Assembly: GCA_029939785.1 (NCBI GenBank)
Contig: JAOZSG010000201.1
Span: forward strand, 1 to 6,507
Direction: 5' to 3'
Source: Fidelibacterota bacterium
GTDB lineage: Bacteria > Fidelibacterota > UBA2242 > JAFGTP01
DNA: 6,507 nucleotides
Shown here: positions 1 to 5,892 of the stretch, in pieces
Numbering within the stretch: position 1 is the stretch's first letter
Layout: every line of letters begins with the position of its first letter
Program-made: the position numbers and the translations under genes
The notes under the pieces: generated by a model
Databases searched by the model: none
Seen by the model: the letters and a program-made list of their open reading frames with translations, nothing else
What the model was told of the DNA's origin: nothing

Positions 1-488
1 AAAGTTTTCATAGCATATTCTGCATTATCTTTATAGCCATCAAAAAAATGTTCAGCGTCATAGATAACCTCTTTACCTTTACTTTTAAGATAAGTAACAC
101 TGTCTTTGATTAATTCAAGATTTTTTTCAGGCGTAATTCTCAGAGCTTTGTCAACATGAAGTAACCAACTTTTACCAAAGATAGAAATAGCAGGAGTTTC
201 AGCAGCAATTAACGCCTGAATATTTGCATCATCTTCTACACTATTTTTTGCTCTTTTGGTTGAACCAAATGCTACAACTTTAGCATGTTTAAATTTGGTT
301 GTTTTTGCAATATTAAAAAACTCCATATCTTTGGGGTTTGATCCCGGCCACCCACCTTCAATATAATGTACGCCAAATTCATCCAGCCTTTTGGCAATAT
401 GTAACTTATCCAAAGCAGATAAAGATACTTTTTCTGCCTGAGTTCCATCTCGCAATGTTGTATCAAAGACTTTGATTTTATTTTTCAT
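1..488 (-). CDS. cimA: (R)-citramalate synthase, Geobacter-type (partial, 3' end outside window)
   Basis: The first 162 codons of a citramalate synthase, which condenses pyruvate with acetyl-CoA to give (R)-citramalate, the entry to threonine-independent isoleucine synthesis. The protein opens with MKNKIKVFDTTLRDGTQAE. This is the HMGL-like TIM-barrel signature, with predicted catalytic Arg13 and metal-ligand Asp14. It continues with HYIEGGWPGSNPKD (about residues 41-54), AFGSTKRAK and YDAEHFFDGYK, all typical of the long citramalate synthases exemplified by Geobacter rather than of LeuA. That family is about 520-540 residues long, so roughly 30% is visible, and the C-terminal regulatory domain is outside. 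The ATG is four bases after the ilvC stop, and an AAGGA site (497-501) lies inside the end of ilvC. Cotranscription and translational coupling with ilvC are therefore likely. 2-Isopropylmalate synthase is the main alternative, but the GGWPGSNPKD segment argues against it. Confidence 0.9.
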   Translation of the reverse strand, partial: MKNKIKVFDTTLRDGTQAEKVSLSALDKLHIAKRLDEFGVHYIEGGWPGSNPKDMEFFNIAKTTKFKHAKVVAFGSTKRAKNSVEDDANIQALIAAETPAISIFGKSWLLHVDKALRITPEKNLELIKDSVTYLKSKGKEVIYDAEHFFDGYKDNAEYAMKT

Positions 489-492
489 TTTG

Positions 493-1491
493 TTAGTCCT
501 TGTTTAGCCAGGGCATCATTTTTCTTAGTTGTTTCCCTGTTTTTTCCAATAATAAGTCATCGTGTTCACGTCTTAAAGCACCCAGGTTTGGTCTGCCAGC
601 CTGATTTTCAAGAATCCAATCTCTAGCAAATATACCTTTTTGAATATTTGAGAGAATTTCTTTCATTCTTGCTTTTGTTCCATCATCAATTACTTTTGGA
701 CCTACTGTCATTCCACCATATTCAGCGGTATCACTTACAGAATAATACATTCCGGCAAGCCCACCTTCATAGAAAAGATCGACAATAAGTTTCAATTCAT
801 GGAGACATTCAAAATAAGCAATCTCAGGTTGATATCCGGCTTCAACCAATGTTTCAAAACCAGCTTTGATAAGTTCAGAAGCACCACCACAAAGCACTGC
901 TTGTTCGCCAAACAAATCTGTCTCAGTTTCTTCTTTGAATGTTGTTTCGATTATACCTGCTCTACCGGCTCCAATGCCACAGGCATGTGCAAGAGCAAAA
1001 TCTTTTGCTTTTCCACTTGCATCCTGATAAACTGCTATTAATGATGGAACACCTGCACCAATTTCATATTCTCTGCGGACAAGATGTCCGGGACCTTTAG
1101 GTGCAACCATATATACATCAACATTTGCCGGTGGAACAATTTGTCCAAAATGAATATTAAATCCATGAGAGAATACAAGAGCATTTCCTTCTACAAGTTG
1201 ATTCTTGATATCTGCTTCATATACTCTTTTTTGTACTTCATCAGGAAGTAAAATCTGAATGATATCAGCCTGTTTTGCAGCTTCAGATGCTTTCATTGGT
1301 TTGAAGCCATGCTTCTCAGCCAATTTGTAATTTGCAGTTCCTGGAACTTCACTTACAATTACATTATATCCACTTTCTTTCATGTTCTGTGCCTGTGCGT
1401 GTCCTTGACTTCCATAACCAATTACTGCAATTGTTTTATTACTCATCAATTTCACATTTGCATCTTTGTCGTAATACATTTTAATAGCCAT
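493..1491 (-). CDS. ilvC: Ketol-acid reductoisomerase, class I (short form)
   Basis: A complete 332-residue enzyme that isomerises and reduces 2-acetolactate (or 2-aceto-2-hydroxybutyrate) to the dihydroxy acid used by IlvD. The Rossmann motif GYGSQGHAQAQN is at 25-36, and the catalytic-region motif HGFNIHF starts at His109. The Mg2+ and substrate residues of class I enzymes are all present: Asp192 and Glu196 (in ETDLFGEQ), Glu228 and Glu232 (in ECLHEL), and Ser253. Length is normal for class I. The cofactor loop after the second beta strand reads VIVSEVPGTANYKLA (44-58). Glu48 stands where NADPH enzymes usually have the start of a basic or serine-rich phosphate-binding loop (for example GLRxGS), which suggests NADH preference. 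The start is supported by AAGGA at 1499-1503, seven bases upstream. It follows ilvN after about 100 bases and precedes cimA by four. Confidence 0.97.
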   Translation of the reverse strand: MAIKMYYDKDANVKLMSNKTIAVIGYGSQGHAQAQNMKESGYNVIVSEVPGTANYKLAEKHGFKPMKASEAAKQADIIQILLPDEVQKRVYEADIKNQLVEGNALVFSHGFNIHFGQIVPPANVDVYMVAPKGPGHLVRREYEIGAGVPSLIAVYQDASGKAKDFALAHACGIGAGRAGIIETTFKEETETDLFGEQAVLCGGASELIKAGFETLVEAGYQPEIAYFECLHELKLIVDLFYEGGLAGMYYSVSDTAEYGGMTVGPKVIDDGTKARMKEILSNIQKGIFARDWILENQAGRPNLGALRREHDDLLLEKTGKQLRKMMPWLNKD

Positions 1492-1549
1492 TATAATTTC
1501 CTTTTTTTGTTTATAATTTAATTTTTTTCAATTAATATTTTGTGTCAAT

Positions 1550-1597
1550 CAGTTCAACTCTTCTTCACTCCGTTTCGCAGAGCACGCCAGTTTAACT
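1550..1597. repeat. Repeat-like segment between ilvN and ilvC, flanked by a short direct repeat
   Basis: CAGTTCAACT (1550-1559) recurs as CAGTTTAACT (1588-1597), 9 of 10 matching, at the two ends of a segment visibly richer in G+C than the AT-rich spacer beside it. Inside, CTCTTC (1558-1563) and GCAGAG (1577-1582) can form an imperfect stem of 5 pairs out of 6. The distal direct repeat runs into the ilvN stop codon (1596-1598). This may be a degenerate copy of a dispersed intergenic repeat or a local duplication. There is no T-run to make it a terminator on the operon strand. The function is unknown. Confidence 0.4.
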
Positions 1598-2084
1598 ACA
1601 TATCATACTCAGTCATTGCAAATTCACCACTACGTACATATTCATTTATTCCATAAGGTTTTAGCAATTCAATTAATCTGTCAATTTTTTTCGCTCTTCC
1701 TGAAAGTTCCATAATAATATGTGATTGTGATACATCTAAGGGGCGTGCTGAAAAAACTTCAAGAAGTTCTAAGACTTCACTTCTTGTTTTCTTAGTAACA
1801 TTAACTTTTAATATGATATACTCCCTTACAATAAAATTATTGTCATGGGAAATATCTGTTACCTTCAAAGTATCAATAAGTTTATTTAACTGTTTGGTTA
1901 CTTGTTCGATGTTTTGTGCAGATCCTTCAACAACCAAAATTATTTTATATATATTTGGATTTTCTGTTGGAGCGGCAATAGTGCTTTCGATGTTATATCC
2001 ACGTTGGGCAAGAAGTCCGGTAACTCTTGTTAATACACCAACTGTATTAATAACTGTCAGGATTATTGTATGTTTTGACTTCAT
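1596..2084 (-). CDS. ilvN: Acetohydroxyacid synthase small (regulatory) subunit
   Basis: A 162-residue regulatory subunit of acetohydroxyacid synthase, which activates IlvB and carries valine feedback inhibition. An N-terminal ACT domain (about 5-80) has the segments HTIILTVINTVGVLTRVTGL and QRGYNIEST, then VVEG and QLNKLIDTLKVTDI. A C-terminal small-subunit domain (about 85-158) contains REYIILKVNV and HIIMELSGRAKKID. Gly16 and Asn31 align with Gly14 and Asn29 of E. coli IlvH, residues known from valine-resistant mutants, so the enzyme is probably valine-sensitive (inference). The ATG shares four bases (ATGA) with the ilvB stop, and a GGAGA site lies at 2091-2095, as expected for 1:1 coupled synthesis of the two subunits. 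Length is typical of the family, and it ends in TAG. Confidence 0.96.
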   Translation of the reverse strand: MKSKHTIILTVINTVGVLTRVTGLLAQRGYNIESTIAAPTENPNIYKIILVVEGSAQNIEQVTKQLNKLIDTLKVTDISHDNNFIVREYIILKVNVTKKTRSEVLELLEVFSARPLDVSQSHIIMELSGRAKKIDRLIELLKPYGINEYVRSGEFAMTEYDM

Positions 2085-3817
2085 TTTTCATCTCCAAATA
2101 TTATTTCGTTTATTTTTTTACCAGATGGAACCATAGGAAATACATTTACAAGTTTGTCAACGAGGACTTCAACCACAACAGGACCATCCACTTTAAAAGC
2201 TTCTTCCAAAACATTATTAATTTCTGATGGACTTTCTATCCTAAAACCTTTAACACCATTAGCTTCAGCGACTTTGACAAAGTTTGGCCAATATTGTTTA
2301 TTACAACTACCATTAGGACCGGTACAGCCGGGAGGACAACTCGGATCTTGTTTCAGACAAGTCTGAGAATATTTTTTTTCCCAGAATAGATCCTGCCATT
2401 GTCTAACCATACCTAAATATGTATTGTTAAGAATAATACTCTTTACCGGAATATTGTTGATTGCACATGTTGCAAGTTCCTGAATATTCATCTGAAATCC
2501 ACCGTCACCACAAATGTTTACGACCATCTTGTTCGGCTGTCCAACTGCCGCACCCATTGCAGCAGGTAAACCAAAACCCATAGTACCAAGTCCGCCGGAA
2601 GATAAAAAAGATCGAGGGTGTTTATGATTAATAAATTGTGCACTCCACATTTGATGCTGTCCGACATCAGTTACTACTATTGCATCATCAGGTATAAATT
2701 TATTAATACTATCTATAATATATTGAGGTAGTATTTTTTCATTTTCATCCTGATTATAAGTCAATTTAAATTTTTCTTTTAATTCTGTAACTCTTTCATT
2801 CCAGGCATTCGGTTTTCTTTCTTTGACAATATCCACAAGTTTTTCAAGAACAAGTTTTGCATCACCAACCACAGGAATTTCAGTATGTATATTTTTTCCT
2901 ATTTCAGCCGGATCGATATCAATATGGGCAACTTTAGCCTGCGTTACAAAAGTATTAAGAGGACCGGTTATACGATCATCAAAGCGACATCCAACAGCAA
3001 TTAACAAATCACATTCTGTAAAAGAATAATTTGCTGCGGCAAAACCATGCATTCCAGGCATCCCCAAATAATATGGATGATTGTAAGGAATACTACCCAG
3101 CCCCATCAATGTGGTTGCAACAGGTATATTTGTTTTCTCAACTAATTGAAGAAGATTATCGCTGGCTGATGAACTAATTATTCCACCACCGGTATATAAT
3201 AATGGTCTTTTTGCAATATTAATTGCATCTGCCAATTTTTGTATTTGTTTTTTGTTTCCTTTAATAACCGGTTTGTATCCGGGTAATTCAATTGTTTCGG
3301 GATATTTATAATCTGGAAAATCTGCATTTGAAACATCTACCGGTAAATCAATTGATACTGGTCCGGGACGACCGGTATTTGCGATATGAAATGCTTCTTT
3401 TATTGTACGTGGTAGATCTTTGACATCTGTGACCATACAGTTGTGTTTACAGATTGAACGAGTAAGACCAAGCATATCAGCTTCCTGAAAAGCATCTGTC
3501 CCGATTAATTTTGTGGAAACCTGGCCACTTATAATAACCATAGGAGTTGAATCAAGTTTGGCTGTAGCAATTCCTGTTATTGCATTTGTTGCTCCCGGTC
3601 CGGAAGTTACCAGACAAACACCTGTTTTTCCTGTTGCTCTTGCATATCCATCAGCAGCATGAGCAGCACCCTGTTCATGTCTGGGTAGAATGAAATTAAT
3701 TTCTTTAGTTGAAAACAAAACATCAAAAACCGGAATTAAAACTCCTCCGGGATATCCGAAAATAGTATCAACTCCTTCTTTAATTAATGCATCTATTAAT
3801 ATTTCTGCACCTTTCAT
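2081..3817 (-). CDS. ilvB: Acetohydroxyacid synthase large (catalytic) subunit, with a four-cysteine insertion
   Basis: A 578-residue thiamine-diphosphate enzyme that condenses two pyruvates to 2-acetolactate, or pyruvate with 2-ketobutyrate for isoleucine. The order is an N-terminal ThDP-binding domain with catalytic Glu48 in RHEQGAAHAADGYARATG, a central FAD-binding domain (about 190-345, with GCRFDDRITG at 276-285), and a C-terminal ThDP domain with the cofactor motif GDGGF (437-441) to NN (464-465). The conserved RQWQ follows, with Trp474 equivalent to plant Trp574. The KLIGTDAFQE and GGLGTMGFGLPAA motifs support AHAS rather than a generic ThDP enzyme. Just after RQWQDLFWEKKYSQT comes an insertion with Cys487, 494, 498 and 505. 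The start has AAGGA at 3825-3829, and the 3' end overlaps ilvN by ATGA. Confidence 0.97.
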   Translation of the reverse strand: MKGAEILIDALIKEGVDTIFGYPGGVLIPVFDVLFSTKEINFILPRHEQGAAHAADGYARATGKTGVCLVTSGPGATNAITGIATAKLDSTPMVIISGQVSTKLIGTDAFQEADMLGLTRSICKHNCMVTDVKDLPRTIKEAFHIANTGRPGPVSIDLPVDVSNADFPDYKYPETIELPGYKPVIKGNKKQIQKLADAINIAKRPLLYTGGGIISSSASDNLLQLVEKTNIPVATTLMGLGSIPYNHPYYLGMPGMHGFAAANYSFTECDLLIAVGCRFDDRITGPLNTFVTQAKVAHIDIDPAEIGKNIHTEIPVVGDAKLVLEKLVDIVKERKPNAWNERVTELKEKFKLTYNQDENEKILPQYIIDSINKFIPDDAIVVTDVGQHQMWSAQFINHKHPRSFLSSGGLGTMGFGLPAAMGAAVGQPNKMVVNICGDGGFQMNIQELATCAINNIPVKSIILNNTYLGMVRQWQDLFWEKKYSQTCLKQDPSCPPGCTGPNGSCNKQYWPNFVKVAEANGVKGFRIESPSEINNVLEEAFKVDGPVVVEVLVDKLVNVFPMVPSGKKINEIIFGDEK

Positions 3818-3836
3818 AACAAATTCCTTTTCTTTT

Positions 3837-3899
3837 TTTAGACAGGATTAACTGGATAACGATTTTTTTATCATGTTTATCATTTTAATTCTGTCTAAA
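3837..3899. repeat. Long inverted repeat in the ilvD-ilvB gap
   Basis: The arms TTTAGACAGGATTAA (3837-3851) and TTAATTCTGTCTAAA (3885-3899) are complementary at 14 of 15 positions, around a 33-base loop. The GACAGGATTAAC core resembles a dispersed ACAGGATTAAC-type repeat that I recall from environmental Bacteroidetes genomes; this cannot be confirmed here. On the operon strand the hairpin ends just before the ilvB ribosome binding site and is followed by an A-rich stretch. It is therefore not an intrinsic terminator, but it could stabilise the mRNA end or influence ilvB translation. Confidence 0.6.
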
Positions 3900-3920
3900 T
3901 TTTATCTTTCATTTTTTTAT

Positions 3921-3938
3921 ATCCGCCAGTTGGCGGAT
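3921..3938. repeat. Perfect 7-bp GC-rich hairpin downstream of ilvD
   Basis: ATCCGCC (3921-3927) and GGCGGAT (3932-3938) form a perfect stem around the loop AGTT, 11 bases past the ilvD stop codon. It is GC-rich in an AT-rich gap and looks like a small palindromic intergenic repeat. On the operon strand it is followed by ATATAAAAAAATG rather than Ts, so it is not a canonical terminator. It may be an mRNA stability or processing element between ilvD and ilvBNC (inference). Confidence 0.55.
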
Positions 3939-3949
3939 GACGCTACCTT

Positions 3950-5617
3950 TTATGATTCCAGTATTGCACCTTTGCTGGCAGAAGAAGCAGATTTAGCATA
4001 ACGCCCTAAAACACCTTTTGTAATTCTTGGTGGCATAGGTTGCCATTCTTTTCTTCTTCTATCAAGTTCTTCTTTACTAAGTATTACTTCTAATTTTCCT
4101 TTTAAAATATCTATAGCGATTTTATCACCATTTTTTAATAATCCGATAGGTCCGGCATCCGCTGCTTCTGGAGCGACATGTCCAATACATGCACCGTGAG
4201 TTCCACCGGAAAAACGACCATCTGTTATCAATGCTACACTTTCACCCAAACCACGCCCCATAATATATGACGTTGGTGAAAGCATTTCCTGCATTCCCGG
4301 CCCACCTTTTGGACCTTCATATCGAATAACACAAACATCACCGGCATTAACTTTTCCTGCTAAAATCCCTTCACAAGCATCTTCCTGACAATCAAATATT
4401 ACAGCAGGACCTTCGAATACTCTCATCGTTTCTGCTACTCCGGCATATTTAACAACACTTCCATCAGGAGCAAGATTTCCTTTTAATATAGCTAAACCAC
4501 CCGTGTTACTATATGCATTATCCAGTTTTCTAATAATATTAGTATCTTTTATATGATTTTCTTTAACATTTTCATAAATAGTCTTTCCTGTAACTGTCAT
4601 ACAATCAGGATATAACAAATTTTTACCCAAAAACAATTCGTTTAATATTGCACTAATTCCTCCGGCATTATCTACGTCTTCCATGTGATATTCGCTGGAT
4701 GGAGCAACTTTGCATATATTTTTTGTTTTTTTGGAAATTTTATCCATCTGTTCAAGGTTATAATCAATACCTGCTTCCTGAGCAATTGCGAGAGTATGAA
4801 GTACTGTATTGGTTGATCCTCCCATTGCCATATCAAGAGCCATTGCATTATCAAAAGATTCTTTTGTAACAATATCACTGGGTTTTATATTGTCTTTTGC
4901 TAAATCAACAATTCGTTTTCCGGCTTCTTTAAAAAGATTTTTTCTTTTTGGATTTTCAGCCAGAATAGTTCCGTTTCCCGGTAAAGCAAGTCCAAGAGCT
5001 TCGCAAAGACAATTCATTGAATTTGCAGTAAACATTCCCGAACAACTTCCCCAACTGGGGCATGCATTATCTTCGATATCTTTTAATTCATCTTCTGTAA
5101 TTTTATTGTCTTTGATTGCTCCAACACCCTCAAAAACAGAAACAAGGTCGATAGTTTTTCCTTTAGAGGTTTTGCCGGCTTTCATCGGACCACCGGAAAC
5201 AAATATTGTGGGAATATCAACTCTCATCGAAGCCATCAGCATTCCAGGTATGATTTTATCACAATTTGGAATACAAACCAATCCATCAAAACAGTGAGCC
5301 GTCACCATCGTTTCGACAGAATCTGCAATAACTTCACGACTGGAAAGACTATATCTCATTCCATTATGGCCCATTGCTATTCCATCACATACACCTATTG
5401 TGTTAAATATAAATGGTACTCCACCGGCATCGATTATTGCCTGTTTTACTATGTCACCAACTTTATCCAGGTTTTTATGTCCCGGAACTATATCATTATA
5501 TGAATTTGCTATGCCAATAAAAGGCTTCTTCATATCTTCATCGGTGATACCAACAGCTTTAAGCAATGATCTGTGTGGTGCACGCTCAATCCCTTTTTTA
5601 ATATTGTCACTATTCAT
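3950..5617 (-). CDS. ilvD: Dihydroxy-acid dehydratase, probable [4Fe-4S] type
   Basis: A complete 555-residue dehydratase that converts the dihydroxy acids from IlvC into 2-ketoisovalerate and 2-keto-3-methylvalerate. It belongs to the IlvD/Edd family. Cluster and metal residues are visible: Cys119 in PNCDKIIPGM (with Asp120 and Lys121), Cys192 in PSWGSCSGMFTANSMNCL, and Asp78 in GVCDGI. Further motifs are MGGSTNTVLH, GPKGGPGMQEML and TDGRFSGGTHG. At the first cluster position Gly46 (IVPGHKN) replaces the Cys of plant and mycobacterial [2Fe-2S] enzymes, as in E. coli IlvD, so an oxygen-sensitive [4Fe-4S] cluster is inferred. The GSCSGMFTANSMNC segment separates it from the sugar-acid dehydratase Edd. 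The start has AAGGA at 5624-5628, six bases upstream. As first structural gene it lies directly behind the attenuator. Confidence 0.97.
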   Translation of the reverse strand: MNSDNIKKGIERAPHRSLLKAVGITDEDMKKPFIGIANSYNDIVPGHKNLDKVGDIVKQAIIDAGGVPFIFNTIGVCDGIAMGHNGMRYSLSSREVIADSVETMVTAHCFDGLVCIPNCDKIIPGMLMASMRVDIPTIFVSGGPMKAGKTSKGKTIDLVSVFEGVGAIKDNKITEDELKDIEDNACPSWGSCSGMFTANSMNCLCEALGLALPGNGTILAENPKRKNLFKEAGKRIVDLAKDNIKPSDIVTKESFDNAMALDMAMGGSTNTVLHTLAIAQEAGIDYNLEQMDKISKKTKNICKVAPSSEYHMEDVDNAGGISAILNELFLGKNLLYPDCMTVTGKTIYENVKENHIKDTNIIRKLDNAYSNTGGLAILKGNLAPDGSVVKYAGVAETMRVFEGPAVIFDCQEDACEGILAGKVNAGDVCVIRYEGPKGGPGMQEMLSPTSYIMGRGLGESVALITDGRFSGGTHGACIGHVAPEAADAGPIGLLKNGDKIAIDILKGKLEVILSKEELDRRRKEWQPMPPRITKGVLGRYAKSASSASKGAILES

Positions 5618-5654
5618 GATACTTCCTTACAATTTTTGCTCATAGATTAAAACC

Positions 5655-5687
5655 ATATCTGTGTAATTCTGTTAATCCGTGAGATAT
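5655..5687. repeat. Intergenic repeat-like inverted segment between attenuator and ilvD
   Basis: ATATCT (5655-5660) and AGATAT (5682-5687) flank GTGTAATTCTGTTAATCCGTG. On the operon strand this reads as CACGGATTAACAGAATTACAC, resembling the CACGGATTAAC...ACACAGAT repeats that I recall from many environmental Bacteroidetes intergenic regions. The GGATTAAC core is shared with the repeat at 3837-3899. It probably is repeat-derived filler in the leader transcript; no regulatory role is evident. Confidence 0.45.
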
Positions 5688-5721
5688 CTTTTTCATAAAA
5701 CTTTTTATACTATCATTGGAT

Positions 5722-5754
5722 AAAAAAAAACCCCTTCGTTTTTGGAAGGGGTTT
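5722..5754 (-). terminator. Intrinsic terminator acting as the ilv operon attenuator
   Basis: On the operon strand AAACCCCTTC (5754-5745) pairs perfectly with GAAGGGGTTT (5737-5728) around the seven-base loop CAAAAAC, and Ts continue to 5722. This is a textbook intrinsic terminator. It stands between the leader peptide stop and ilvD, where it would silence the operon it precedes, and a competing copy of GAAGGGG occurs upstream in the leader. It is therefore best read as an attenuator, not as the end of tdk. Confidence 0.92.
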
Positions 5755-5796
5755 AAATTTATTCTTATGTTTATTTTAGATTAAATTTGCCCCTTC
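5745..5796 (-). promoter_or_regulatory. Antiterminator alternative structure
   Basis: GAAGGGG (5796-5790) inside the last codons of the leader peptide can pair with CCCCTTC (5751-5745), the left arm of the terminator, giving seven pairs. The pairing can extend past a small internal loop through AAATTTA with TAAATTT for about seven more AU pairs. This helix excludes the terminator. The choice between the two would depend on whether a ribosome covers 5790-5796. No convincing protector hairpin further upstream was found, so direct ribosome occlusion is the simplest model. Confidence 0.75.
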
Positions 5797-5861
5797 ATCA
5801 CTTCCACTAGTAGAATAATGTTAATAAGGTTAATAATAATGTTTAGGCTGTTTTTAATCAT
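5781..5861 (-). CDS. ilv operon leader peptide (ilvL-like, 26 residues)
   Basis: A 26-codon reading frame ending in TAA whose product has 8 Ile, 4 Leu and 2 Val among 26 residues. The core IIINLINIILLVEV (8-21) has 10 branched-chain residues in 14. It sits between a promoter match and an intrinsic terminator, just ahead of ilvD, which is the arrangement of amino-acid operon leader peptides such as E. coli ilvL. Its role would be to be translated, not to make a working protein. Shortage of charged Ile, Leu or Val tRNA stalls the ribosome, frees the GAAGGGG antiterminator arm in codons 22-24, and lets transcription reach ilvD. No Shine-Dalgarno is visible before this ATG, only A-rich sequence, which is common in Bacteroidetes. 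The AT-rich region inflates Ile codons, but the placement makes chance unlikely. Confidence 0.88.
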   Translation of the reverse strand: MIKNSLNIIINLINIILLVEVMKGQI

Positions 5862-5892
5862 ATTTTCGTTATGTTAATTAATTAAATTCTCA

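Noticed and set aside
272..466. Minus-strand open frame of 64 codons
   Set aside because: It overlaps cimA out of frame. The cimA frame has clear family motifs across the same bases.
1813..2136. Plus-strand open frame of 107 codons
   Set aside because: Antisense to ilvN and the ilvB 3' end, with no plausible start context; the hydrophobic look comes from the opposite-strand codons.
3921..3938. Hairpin after ilvD as an intrinsic terminator
   Set aside because: No T-run follows it on the operon strand; the adjacent T-run would precede the hairpin on the other strand.
4809..5297. Plus-strand open frame of 162 codons
   Set aside because: It lies wholly antisense within ilvD, whose motifs are intact. 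The product shows no recognisable domain, so it is a shadow frame.
5640..5696. 18-codon minus-strand ORF between the attenuator and ilvD
   Set aside because: It lies across the repeat-like segment, has no BCAA bias and no ribosome binding site, and nothing links it to a function. Probably chance.
5722..5754. Terminator assigned to the end of tdk
   Set aside because: It is over 200 bases past the tdk stop, with a promoter and the BCAA leader peptide in between, and a competing antiterminator arm exists.
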